From an uncultured Verrucomicrobiota bacterium (GTDB lineage: Bacteria; Verrucomicrobiota; Verrucomicrobiia; Opitutales; Opitutaceae), in the NCBI GenBank assembly GCA_903898675.1, contig CAIUGM010000020.1, positions 1 through 64,000 of the forward strand: a stretch of DNA of 64,000 nt. The letters are read 5' to 3'. This document shows positions 8,445-16,644 of this stretch, piece by piece. The notes below the pieces were generated by a model that saw only the letters and a program-made list of their open reading frames with translations, searched no databases and had not been told where the DNA came from. The position numbers were made by a program, and so were the translations under genes. The number at the start of each line of letters is the position of its first letter. Within the stretch, counting starts at the first letter, position 1.

Positions 8445-9380
8445 ATGAAATCAGCCCTCCGCGCCACCGGCCTCAAGCCCCCGCCGAAGCACGCGCCTAA
8501 ACGCCTCGCGACGACGGGCGACGTGGTGAAACTCCAGCGGCTGATGACGCACATCCTGGTCCGTCCGCTGACCAAGGACGACGGCCTGCAGCCCACGTGG
8601 ATCGACGGGCGGCCGATGACGGAGGTGGCCGACGAATTCATCAAGCCCAACGACCGGCTCACGGCCTTCGACCGGCTGCAGCTCTACAACCGGATGTACT
8701 GGTTCCGGCTGATCGACATCATGCACGACGACAACCCCGGGTTGCGCGCCGTGCTCGGCGACCGGAAATTCACCCGGCTCGTCGAGGCCTACATCGCGAA
8801 ATATCCCTCGCGTTCCTTCACGCTGCGCAACCTGTGCGAGCGGCTGCCGCAGTTCATCCGCGAGGAACCGGAGTGGACCGCGCCGCACACGGCGCTGGCG
8901 CTGGCGGTCACGCGGTTCGAGTGGGCGCAGACCGTGGCGTTTGACGGCGAGCAGCGCCCGGTGCTCTCGCCGGCGGCCATCGCCCGCACTCCGCCCGGGC
9001 GCCTGCGGCTCAGCCTGCAGCCGTACGTGTCGTTGCTCGCGCTGGATTTCCCCGTGGACGACTACGTGACGGCGGTGAAACAGCGCGACGCCCTCCGCAC
9101 CGCGGCGAGCAACACCGTGGACCGGGCGCGCAAGCTGACCCGGATCAAGCGTGTCACCAAGCCACGCCGCCGGCGCATTTATGTGGCGGTGCACCGGCTG
9201 GAGAACCGGCTTTATTACAAGCGCCTCGAGCGCCCGGCGTTTCTCATGCTGCAGGCCATCGCCGCGGGCCAGGCCCTGGGCGCAGCGGTCACCGCCGGCG
9301 GCCGGCGCGTCAAGCCGGAGCAGGTCAGCGGCTGGTTCACCAGCTGGATGGGGCTGGGCTGGCTGTGCCCGCGCAAATAA
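8445..9380 (+). CDS. bufC: DUF2063-family partner protein of the MNIO enzyme
   Basis: A 311-residue protein. The central block LYNRMYWFRLIDIMHDDNPGLRAVLGDRKFTRLVEAYI and the following PSRSFTLRNLCERLPQFI are typical of DUF2063, the putative DNA-binding/HvfC/BufC family that presents precursor to the MNIO enzyme. The N-terminal 60 residues and the basic segment KPRRRRIYVAVHR (about 245-260) are less conserved, and the C-terminal part is compatible with a small recognition domain. The ATG at 8445 is chosen, 15 bases after the bufB stop; a TTG three codons upstream is less likely. Confidence 0.8.
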   Translation: MKSALRATGLKPPPKHAPKRLATTGDVVKLQRLMTHILVRPLTKDDGLQPTWIDGRPMTEVADEFIKPNDRLTAFDRLQLYNRMYWFRLIDIMHDDNPGLRAVLGDRKFTRLVEAYIAKYPSRSFTLRNLCERLPQFIREEPEWTAPHTALALAVTRFEWAQTVAFDGEQRPVLSPAAIARTPPGRLRLSLQPYVSLLALDFPVDDYVTAVKQRDALRTAASNTVDRARKLTRIKRVTKPRRRRIYVAVHRLENRLYYKRLERPAFLMLQAIAAGQALGAAVTAGGRRVKPEQVSGWFTSWMGLGWLCPRK

Positions 9381-9416
9381 TCTGGAATAACCCCCAACCC
9401 CACAGCTCCCATCCCC

Positions 9417-9878
9417 ATGAAACTCCGCCCCCTGCTCGATAAGTTCGATTGCCTGGTCTCGTATCTCCAGTCGCCGCTGCTGCTGGTCCTCCGCCTCTAC
9501 TGGGGCTTTTCCTTCGCCCAGACCGGCTGGGGCAAGCTGACCCATCTCGAAAAGACGACCGGGTTCTTTGAGTCCCTCCACATTCCAATGCCGCGCCTCA
9601 ACGCGATGGCCGCCGGCTCGGTCGAGTGCTTCGGCGGCGTGCTGCTCCTGCTCGGACTGTTTGCCCGGCCGGTTGCAGTCCCTCTGATCTTCACCATGAT
9701 TGTCGCCTACGTCACCGCGGACAACGAGGCCCTGCACGCGATCTTCAGCGATACCGACAAGTTTGTCTCGGCCGCACCCTTTCTCTACCTGCTGGCGGCC
9801 CTGATCGTCCTCGCGTTCGGCCCCGGGAAATTCTCGCTCGACGCGCTCCTCTTCAAGAAGACGGCGTCCGCGAAGTGA
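9417..9878 (+). CDS. DoxX-family membrane protein of the bufferin locus
   Basis: A 153-residue DoxX protein with four hydrophobic helices: LLLVLRLYWGFSFAQTGWGKL near the N-terminus, the VECFGGVLLLLGLFARPVAV region, the FTMIVAYVTAD region and FLYLLAALIVLAFGPG. DoxX proteins often accompany DUF692/DUF2063 genes (HvfD-like), and this one follows bufC by 36 bases. The role is uncertain; a membrane redox or quinone-linked function has been proposed for the family. Confidence 0.85.
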   Translation: MKLRPLLDKFDCLVSYLQSPLLLVLRLYWGFSFAQTGWGKLTHLEKTTGFFESLHIPMPRLNAMAAGSVECFGGVLLLLGLFARPVAVPLIFTMIVAYVTADNEALHAIFSDTDKFVSAAPFLYLLAALIVLAFGPGKFSLDALLFKKTASAK

Positions 9879-9898
9879 TCCGCGGCGTAGCAAAGGGC

Positions 9899-11689
9899 AT
9901 GACCCTGCTGCGCTTTCTGCTTGGTGCCACCGGCCTGCTGCTCGCCGGCGGCCCGGTGCTCGCCGAGACCAGGCCGGCGGATCCGATCGCCTGGCAGCCC
10001 TGGTCGGACGACGTCTTTGCCCGCGCCAAGCGGGAAAACAAATTCGTCCTGCTCGATCTCGAGGCCGGGTGGTGCCACTGGTGCCACGTCATGGCCGAGA
10101 CCACCTACCGCGATCCCGCGGTCGTGGCCCTCATGCATGGGCGCTACCTCGCCGTCCGCGTGGATCAGGATGCGCGGCCCGATCTGGCGAACCGCTACGA
10201 GGACTACGGGTGGCCGGCGACGGTGATCTATGCGGCCGATGGCACGGAGATCGTGAAGAAGCAGGGCTACATCGAGCCGGCGGGCATGCAGCGGTTGCTG
10301 CAGGCGGTCATCGACGATCCTTCGCCCGTCACGGCCCAGAACGTCAACAGTGACCGGGCCGTCAGTGCGGAGACGGCCCTGGCGGCCGGCCCGCGCCAGG
10401 CGCTGCAGGATCGCTGGCGCGCCGGCTACGACGACAAGGAGGGTGGCTGGGGCTCCGGGCACAAGTACCTCGATGCGGACTCCATCGAGTACGCCCTCCG
10501 GCTCGGGGCGCACGGCGACACCCGCGCCGCGCAGATGGCCCGCGACACCCTCCGGCTGCAGCGCAAGCTGCTCGATCCGGTGTGGGGCGGCATGTACCAG
10601 TATTCCGCGGGCGGCACGTGGGACGAGCCACACTTTGAGAAAATCATTTCGATCCAGGCCGAGAATCTGCGCGCCTGCGCGCTGGCCGCGGCGCAGTGGG
10701 GTGATCCGGCGGATCTGGCCACGGCCCGCGCCATTCACGGCTACCTGCGGACGTTTCTCACGAGTGACGCGGGGGTCGTCTACACGAGCCAGGACGCCGA
10801 CCTGGTGCCCGGTGAGCACAGCGCGGATTTCTTCGCGCTCGATGACGCCGGCCGCCGCGCGCGCGGGTTGCCGCGGGTTGACCGGCACGTTTACGCGCGG
10901 GAGAACGGCTGGATCATCAGCGCGCTCTTGCAACTGGCGGAGGTCACCGGGGACAACACGTACCGGGCGGAAGCCGAACGTGCCGCGCAGTGGGTGATCG
11001 GGCACCGGAGTCTGGCCGGCGGCGGATTCAGCCACGACGAGCACGATGCAGCCGGGCCCTACCTCGGCGACACCCTCGCGATGGGCCGTGCGTTTCTGGC
11101 ACTGCATGAGCTCACGCAGGATCTCGCATGGCTGGCCCGCGCGGAAGCGGCGGCGGGATTCATCACGGTGCACTTTAACCGGACCGGGGCGGCGGGCTAT
11201 GCCGCCAGCGATACCACTAAGGAAGTATTTCCCGCGCCCCGGCCGCAATTTGACGAGAACCTGAACCTTGTACGCTGGGCCACGGCGCTCGCGCACGTGA
11301 CCGGCCGGGCCGAATACCGCACGATGGCGCAGGTCGGCCTCCGCTGGTTGCTGGCACCGGGGGTCACCGACAACCGCGGCTTCTCGGTCGCCGGCCTGCT
11401 GCTCGCCGAGGAGGAGGCCCGGACGGATCCGATCCATGTCATGATCCTCGGCGCAAAGGACGATCCGGTCGCGCAGTCCATGTTTGCCGCCGCGCGGCGC
11501 CTGCCCGAGCAGCACAAGCTCGTCGAGTGGTGGGACCGGCGCGCCGGCCCGGCGCCGCGCGGCGAGGATATTTTCCCCGAGTTGCCTCAGGCGGCGGCGT
11601 TCCTCTGTGCGAACGGGGCGTGCTCCTCGCCGCTGGGGAGTGTGGCGGCCCTGGAGAAACGATTGGCCAGGCTGGGCGGGAAGCAGTGA
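9899..11689 (+). CDS. DUF255 thioredoxin-like protein (YyaL/SPATA20-type)
   Basis: A 596-residue protein. The signal peptide (LLRFLLGATGLLLAGGPVLA) is followed by a thioredoxin-like domain with the diagnostic DUF255 active-site motif GWCHWCHVM (about residues 55-63), then an alpha/alpha-barrel-like C-terminal region (GGMYQYSAGGTWDEPHFEK, ENLNLVRWATALAHVTG). YyaL/SPATA20 relatives are usually near 650-700 residues and cytoplasmic; this one is shorter and looks exported. The ATG at 9899 lies 20 bases after the DoxX stop, so it probably belongs to the bufferin transcript and may act on thiols there (inference). Confidence 0.75.
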   Translation: MTLLRFLLGATGLLLAGGPVLAETRPADPIAWQPWSDDVFARAKRENKFVLLDLEAGWCHWCHVMAETTYRDPAVVALMHGRYLAVRVDQDARPDLANRYEDYGWPATVIYAADGTEIVKKQGYIEPAGMQRLLQAVIDDPSPVTAQNVNSDRAVSAETALAAGPRQALQDRWRAGYDDKEGGWGSGHKYLDADSIEYALRLGAHGDTRAAQMARDTLRLQRKLLDPVWGGMYQYSAGGTWDEPHFEKIISIQAENLRACALAAAQWGDPADLATARAIHGYLRTFLTSDAGVVYTSQDADLVPGEHSADFFALDDAGRRARGLPRVDRHVYARENGWIISALLQLAEVTGDNTYRAEAERAAQWVIGHRSLAGGGFSHDEHDAAGPYLGDTLAMGRAFLALHELTQDLAWLARAEAAAGFITVHFNRTGAAGYAASDTTKEVFPAPRPQFDENLNLVRWATALAHVTGRAEYRTMAQVGLRWLLAPGVTDNRGFSVAGLLLAEEEARTDPIHVMILGAKDDPVAQSMFAAARRLPEQHKLVEWWDRRAGPAPRGEDIFPELPQAAAFLCANGACSSPLGSVAALEKRLARLGGKQ

Positions 11690-11733
11690 CGCAGTCCGTT
11701 GTCCCTTGGCACCCGTTTTGCTTGAGGCGGGGA

Positions 11734-12744
11734 ATGGAATTCCCCCTGCGCATCGCCGCCGCCTTGGCCGTGATCTTGGTCATGCTCGCCACCGGCTGCG
11801 CGAAGAGCGCGGCGCCGGCCTCGGCCACCGGCGCGCTCACCCCCGTCGTCCTGCAGGCCAACTGGTACGCGGAGGCGGAGTACGGCGGTTATTACCAGGC
11901 GCTGGCGAAGGGTTATTACCGGGAGGCGGGCCTCGATGTACGGATCATGCAGGGCGGGCCGGGGGCATACCCGGTGCAGAAGGTCGCCACGAGCCAGGTG
12001 CAGTTCGGGCTCGCGCGCAGCGATGACCTGATCCTTGCCGCCCAGGAGAAGCTGCCGGTGGTCATGCTCTCGGCGCAGCTGGAACACGATCCCCAGGTCA
12101 TCATGCTGCACGCGGAGAGCCCGGTGCGGGGCTTCGCGGACCTCGATGGCAAGAGCATCATGGCCGAGCCCGGCTCGGCCTGGATCAGCTTTCTCCAGCG
12201 GAAATTCAAGATCCGGATCAACACGATCCCGGAGAACTACGAGATCGCCCAGTTCATGGCCGACCGGAATTACCTCCAGCAGGGGTTTCTCACCAACGAG
12301 CCGTTCGTCTTCCGGCAGCACCACGTGGCGACCCGGTCGCTGCTCATCGCGGACTCCGGTTACGATCCCTATCGCGTCCTGTTTTCCAACCGGACCTACG
12401 TGCGGGAGCACCCGGAGGTCGTGCGGGCGTTCATCCAGGCCTCGATCCGCGGCTGGCAGGATTATCTCGCGGGCGATCCGGCACCGGGCGAGGCGCTGAT
12501 CACGCGCGACTATGCGGAGAGCACGCCCGCGGTGCTCGCGTTTGCCCGGGCGCAGCTGCAGGAGTCACACATCGCGGCCGGCGATCCCGCCAAGGGCGAG
12601 CAGATCGGCCTCATCACGCGCCGGCGCCTGGCGGAGCAGATCGCGATCTTGACGGACCTCGGCCTGGTGACCGCGCCGTTGACGGTCGAGCAGGTGGCGG
12701 CGTTTGAGTTTCTGCCGCCGGAGTTGCAGGCGCTGGCGAAGTGA
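11734..12744 (+). CDS. NMT1/THI5-like ABC substrate-binding lipoprotein
   Basis: A 336-residue protein with a lipoprotein signal (lipobox LATGC, Cys about 22). The mature start VVLQANWYAEAEYGGYYQAL is typical of NMT1/THI5-like solute-binding proteins, which bind pyrimidine precursors, riboflavin, nitrate, sulfonates or related compounds. The family's two-lobed periplasmic-binding fold covers the full length. No permease or ATPase gene is adjacent. It converges on the Rieske/amidohydrolase pair, which may share its ligand (inference). Confidence 0.8.
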   Translation: MEFPLRIAAALAVILVMLATGCAKSAAPASATGALTPVVLQANWYAEAEYGGYYQALAKGYYREAGLDVRIMQGGPGAYPVQKVATSQVQFGLARSDDLILAAQEKLPVVMLSAQLEHDPQVIMLHAESPVRGFADLDGKSIMAEPGSAWISFLQRKFKIRINTIPENYEIAQFMADRNYLQQGFLTNEPFVFRQHHVATRSLLIADSGYDPYRVLFSNRTYVREHPEVVRAFIQASIRGWQDYLAGDPAPGEALITRDYAESTPAVLAFARAQLQESHIAAGDPAKGEQIGLITRRRLAEQIAILTDLGLVTAPLTVEQVAAFEFLPPELQALAK

Positions 12745-12760
12745 GGCGCGGGGGCGTCGG

Positions 12761-12825
12761 GTAGGGGCCGTTGCCTTCAACGGCCTCATCGCGCGCCGAG
12801 GGCGGTTGGGGGCAACCGCCCCTAC
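12761..12825. repeat. Intergenic palindromic element GTAGGGGC...GCCCCTAC
   Basis: Outer arms GTAGGGGC (12761-12768) and GCCCCTAC (12818-12825) enclose two hairpins: GCCGTTG...CAACGGC and GGGCGGTTG...CAACCGCCC. It lies between convergent gene ends, so it may act as a terminator. A related GTAGGGGCGCAGA element occurs at 21788-21858. Confidence 0.6.
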
Positions 12826-12835
12826 CGGATTCGAA

Positions 12836-14023
12836 TCAATGCGCGGCCGTCGGGCGAAACCCGTCGGCGCTCACCTGATGATCCACGGCCGGACCAGGAT
12901 TCAGCTGCGCGTTGCTGTAGGTCATCTCGAGGCACATGGCCTCGGTCGCAAACGGATGGCTGGCGCCGAACTCGGTGGCGGCGGGCGCGGAGCTGCGGCT
13001 CAGGCTGCCGTGGACCTCCTCTTCGCCCTGCTCGGCGAACTTCGCCATCAACTGCCGGCGCATCAGGAGCCCGGGCGCATCCGAGGCCATGTGCATCTCC
13101 TCTTTCCGGCGCAGGTCGATGGGGGTGTCGTACGTGGTGGACTCCAGCACCTCGCGGTCCTCGGTGACGACCGCGCGGTCGAAGGCGATGATGTCGGCGG
13201 CCTTGGCCTCGGCCTCCGTGTCGCTGCGGTAGGCGATCTGGATGATCTGCGAGGAGTAGTCGTTGATCGGCGTGGCGGCGGTGATGAGCGTGTGCACCAG
13301 GCCGGTGGGGTAACGCATGCGCAGCTTGCGGCAGAAGGGCATCCACCAGGTCCCGGTGTTGTGGCGCACGGTCTCGGTGGAGCCCGGCATGTTGAGCGAT
13401 TTCTGGGAGAGCGGCACGTTCTTCACGGGCACGACGGTGTCCATGGTGAAGCCATAGCCGTCCGCGAACGGCTGCAGGTTCATCTTGCTCGGCGCGGGCT
13501 GGTCCAGTTTGCCAAACGTATTGCGGTGCACGAAGCTGAAGTGCGCGTTGTCGAAGGAGTTTTCCATCAGCCGGAGCCCGCTGCATTTCCACGGCTCGTA
13601 GAACTCGTAGATCCGCCGGTAGCCGGGCGCGGTGTCCTCCTCGATCTCCGGGATGGGCGTCAGCGGTTCCTCGAGCGCCACCCACACGTAGCCGTAGCGC
13701 GCGGCGGTGTGGTAGCGCGGCACGCAGATGTTCGACGGATCGTCATCGTCCTTCTGCGGAATGCGCGAGCAGCGGCCGGCGCTGTTGAAGGTCCAGCCGT
13801 GGTAGCCGCACAGCAGCTGGCCCTGGTCGATCCAGCCCTTGGAGAGTTTGGCGTGACGGTGCGGACAGCGGTCGTCCATGGCGACGGGCTGGCCCGCGCC
13901 GTCGAGCCACAGGACGAGATCCTGCCCGAGCAGGGTGAAAGGCTTGGGGCCGTCCTTGAGCAGCACGAGCGGGATGACGGGATACCAGAATTTCCGGAGG
14001 ATAGGTTGGCGGGTGACGAGCAT
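12836..14023 (-). CDS. Rieske non-heme iron oxygenase, alpha-subunit type
   Basis: A 395-residue protein. The N-terminal Rieske domain has CPHRHAKL (Cys53, His55) and CGYHGWTF (Cys72, His75), which bind a [2Fe-2S] cluster. The catalytic domain has ENSFDNAHFSFVH, giving the bridging Asp and two His ligands of the mononuclear iron. The architecture matches single-component-type Rieske oxygenases of the vanillate O-demethylase/PobA-like group, which need a separate reductase; none is nearby. It starts 9 bases after the upstream amidohydrolase stop, so the two are co-transcribed. The substrate is probably an aromatic or N-heterocyclic compound (inference). Confidence 0.85.
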   Translation of the reverse strand: MLVTRQPILRKFWYPVIPLVLLKDGPKPFTLLGQDLVLWLDGAGQPVAMDDRCPHRHAKLSKGWIDQGQLLCGYHGWTFNSAGRCSRIPQKDDDDPSNICVPRYHTAARYGYVWVALEEPLTPIPEIEEDTAPGYRRIYEFYEPWKCSGLRLMENSFDNAHFSFVHRNTFGKLDQPAPSKMNLQPFADGYGFTMDTVVPVKNVPLSQKSLNMPGSTETVRHNTGTWWMPFCRKLRMRYPTGLVHTLITAATPINDYSSQIIQIAYRSDTEAEAKAADIIAFDRAVVTEDREVLESTTYDTPIDLRRKEEMHMASDAPGLLMRRQLMAKFAEQGEEEVHGSLSRSSAPAATEFGASHPFATEAMCLEMTYSNAQLNPGPAVDHQVSADGFRPTAAH

Positions 14024-14032
14024 GGGGGGAGG

Positions 14033-15475
14033 TTAGTTGAGAGTGGCGGTGAGAATGCCGGCCGCGCGGGCGGCCTGCAGGCGGGCCATGCGGGTGTCGA
14101 CCTCGCGGCGGACGGTGGACTCATCGTGGCGGGTGAGCGTGCTGCCCTCCGCGACGAGTTCGCCGGCGACATACACCTGCTGCAGGTTGCGCAGGCCGCA
14201 GGCCAGGACATAGGTGGCGAGCGGGTCGTGCACCGGTCCGGTGTCGGGATGGCGGGGGTCGACGACGAGGAAGTCGGCGAACTTGCCGGCCTCGAGGCTG
14301 CCGACTTTATCCGCGATGCCGAGAATTGTGGCGGCCCCGAGCGTGTGGAAGTGCAGCACTTCCGCGGCGGAAAGGATCGATGCATCCTGATATTTGGCGC
14401 GGATCGAGTAGAGCGCCATGCGCAGGTTTTGAAACGGATCGGACAGGTCGGAGCACGACTGGTCGTCGAGGCCGATCCCGATCCTGATGCCCGCCTGGCG
14501 CAGGGTGGGGATGTCGGCCGTGCCGGAGCCGAGCCGGCCGTTCGAGGTGGGCTGCCAGCACATGCAGGCGCCGCTCGCGGCGGTTTCGCGGATGATCTGC
14601 GGCGTGGTGTGGATGAAGTGGCCGAAGATGAAATCCGGGCCGAGGGCGCCGGCGTCGCGGTACCAGGCAAACTTCGCCTGCTGCTCGGGCACGCGCTCGG
14701 GGCTTTCCAGGAAGTGCGCCTGGTTCATCAGGCCGTACTTGCGCATGAAGCGCACCTCGCGGTGGGCGCTCTCGATGCCGGACGCGCGCTGCACCCAGCC
14801 GCTGATCGCCATTTTCAGGAACAGCGGATGGGTGGAAAACTGGCTGGCGTAGGCCAGCACGCGCTGGATGCGCCGCTCGATTTCCTCCTCGGTGCCGAGC
14901 GGCACGAGGCTGAAGCTGTCGATGAAGCGCAGGCCCGCGTCCAGCTTGGCCCGGATCTGGGCCTCCTCATACGGCTCCTGATTGACGGTGGATCCGGCGG
15001 TCGTCTCGCCGATGCCGATCGAGCGCTGCCCACCGCCCAGGTCACCCGAGTAGGTGAAGTCGTAGGCGGTGGTGATGCCGCTGCGCAGGAAGTCGAGCGA
15101 GCCGTGCAGGCAGAACCAGTAGATGTCCTCCGGCGTGGTGTGGGCGCAGAGCCGGTTGATGGCGTCGAGCCAGCCGAACAGCGTGCAGTCCGCGCCGAGG
15201 CCGCGCAGCGGGCTTTGAAAGAGGTGGCTGTGGGCCGAGACAAATCCCGGTGCGACCAGCTTGCCCGCCACATCCAGCACGCGGTCCGCGGTCGCTCCGG
15301 CCGGCGGCTCGCCGGGACCGATCGCCGCGATTTTGCCGTCGGCGCCGACGATCAGGTGGCCTTGATACGGGGCCTCGCCCGGCTTGAGCGTGAGCAGCAG
15401 GGCGTGCCTCACGATCAGGCGCGATTGTCCATCCGGGCCCGACAGGGCGGCCGTGGTCGCAGGCGGTTGATTCAT
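14033..15475 (-). CDS. Amidohydrolase/aminohydrolase (TrzN/AtzB/SsnA-like)
   Basis: A 480-residue protein of the cytosine-deaminase-like amidohydrolases. It has the metal-binding HSHLFQ motif with LRGLGADCTLFGWLDAI after it, GHFIHTT (His ligand), and GLDDQSCSDLSDPFQNLRMAL (catalytic Asp region). The N-terminal beta-sandwich segment and the C-terminal GSLEAGKFADFLVVD segment are both present, so it is full length. Relatives deaminate or dechlorinate purines, triazines and other N-heterocycles. It is the first gene of a two-gene operon with the Rieske oxygenase. Confidence 0.85.
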   Translation of the reverse strand: MNQPPATTAALSGPDGQSRLIVRHALLLTLKPGEAPYQGHLIVGADGKIAAIGPGEPPAGATADRVLDVAGKLVAPGFVSAHSHLFQSPLRGLGADCTLFGWLDAINRLCAHTTPEDIYWFCLHGSLDFLRSGITTAYDFTYSGDLGGGQRSIGIGETTAGSTVNQEPYEEAQIRAKLDAGLRFIDSFSLVPLGTEEEIERRIQRVLAYASQFSTHPLFLKMAISGWVQRASGIESAHREVRFMRKYGLMNQAHFLESPERVPEQQAKFAWYRDAGALGPDFIFGHFIHTTPQIIRETAASGACMCWQPTSNGRLGSGTADIPTLRQAGIRIGIGLDDQSCSDLSDPFQNLRMALYSIRAKYQDASILSAAEVLHFHTLGAATILGIADKVGSLEAGKFADFLVVDPRHPDTGPVHDPLATYVLACGLRNLQQVYVAGELVAEGSTLTRHDESTVRREVDTRMARLQAARAAGILTATLN

Positions 15476-15811
15476 ATCCCGAAAACTCCTCCGTGCTCTG
15501 GCGGGTCAGCGGTGATGCGGTCTCATTTTCCGGGCAGCCGCCCTGAGCGGGCGGCGGGACAGGAAATAATACAGGGGCCGGATTCAGCTGCCGTCGGGTT
15601 GGTTAGTGAATAAATCCTGGTGGCGCCGGGACTCCGGCGACGGGTGGTGGAGCACTGGATTGGAGGAACTCACTGGGCCCAAAACAGCAGGTTACCTGCC
15701 AAACGCGAGTCGAAGCGGGTGGGTGACTGGGGCTGCAGACTTGCCCGTGCGAGGGCGCAGGCAAGTCTGCGCCCCGACAAATTAAGGAGACCGACGGGCT
15801 TTGCCCGTCCC
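15476..15811. other. Gene-free 336-bp interval with two hairpins
   Basis: No supported gene. It holds the promoter side of the amidohydrolase (near 15476-15540). It also holds an 11-bp-stem hairpin GCAGACTTGCC/GGCAAGTCTGC (15735-15745 with 15760-15770) and a 7-bp hairpin GACGGGC-TTT-GCCCGTC (15793-15809) just downstream of the RDD gene end. The hairpins could terminate the RDD transcript (minus strand), although no T-run is evident. Confidence 0.5.
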
Positions 15812-16522
15812 TCACGCCTTCACCACCACCGTCCCGGCGATCAGGTCGTGGACGCAGCGGCGGTCGGCGCGGAAGACAAAGCAGGTGTCCACGACCCAGA
15901 AAATCAGGCCGAACAGCGGGACTTGCTCGAGCAGGAACGGCGCGCAACTCCGCAGGACAAACGCATGGACAAAGCCCGGGGCCGAGCCGTCGAGGCGGAC
16001 GATGCGCAGGCCGATGAGCAGCTTGCCCACGGACTGGCCGCGCAGGGTCAGCAGGGTGAGCTGGATGAGCAGCAGCACGGCGAGCAGCGGCAGGGATTTA
16101 TCGAGGCTGGCGTTCAGGACTTCCCGCGTGCTCGCGGCGACTTCGGCAAAGGAGCGCTGCTGTCCGGTCATCGCCTGCTGCAGCAGCACGCGGGTGACCG
16201 GGATGGTGGTGGGCAGGAAGCAGAGGATTTTCAGGAGACCGTCGACCAGGGCTGCCGGCAGGCGCAGCCAGAGACTGACCGGGGCGCTGACCATGGCCTC
16301 CGGCTGGGGGGCCGCCACCGCGGCCACGGGGAGGACCGGCGGCACGGTGGTGGCCGGGCCGACGCGGAATTCCTCAAAGTGACCGAGCGCCTTCCAGACG
16401 GTGTCGTCATGACGGCGGGCCTTCGTGAGCAGGTTCGCGCGGCCGTCCCTGATCCACTCGGCGATATGGCCGGTGGTGACCGGGCCGTATTCTTTTCCGT
16501 CTGCGCCCTGAATGGTAAACAT
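15812..16522 (-). CDS. GYF_2-RDD family membrane protein (copy 1)
   Basis: A 236-residue protein. The N-terminal GYF_2-like domain (FTIQGADGKEYGPVTTGHIAEWI, ending in the VWKALGHFEEF region) and a Pro/Ala-rich linker are followed by an RDD domain with membrane helices (LPLLAVLLLIQLTLLTLRGQSVGKLLIGLRIV) and the RDD-type ending DRRCVHDLIAGTVVVKA. RDD proteins are membrane proteins of uncertain, possibly transport, function. It is a paralogue of the next gene upstream on the same strand, with an almost identical C-terminus, so they arose by tandem duplication. Confidence 0.8.
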   Translation of the reverse strand: MFTIQGADGKEYGPVTTGHIAEWIRDGRANLLTKARRHDDTVWKALGHFEEFRVGPATTVPPVLPVAAVAAPQPEAMVSAPVSLWLRLPAALVDGLLKILCFLPTTIPVTRVLLQQAMTGQQRSFAEVAASTREVLNASLDKSLPLLAVLLLIQLTLLTLRGQSVGKLLIGLRIVRLDGSAPGFVHAFVLRSCAPFLLEQVPLFGLIFWVVDTCFVFRADRRCVHDLIAGTVVVKA

Positions 16523-16644
16523 GCCGGGACGGTTGCCTACTATCCCGGCAAGGTCAACGTCCGCGCCCCGGTTCCGGCGGGTGCAACCCCGGGGCGTTCA
16601 CCTACCCCGATCGGTCGCTCCGGGCCGGAGCGGCGCGGCGGAAT

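Noticed and set aside
12704-15613. Very long open frame on the plus strand opposite the Rieske and amidohydrolase genes
   Set aside because: Antisense shadow of GC-rich genes; its translation is low-complexity and has no domain pattern, while the minus strand has complete motifs.
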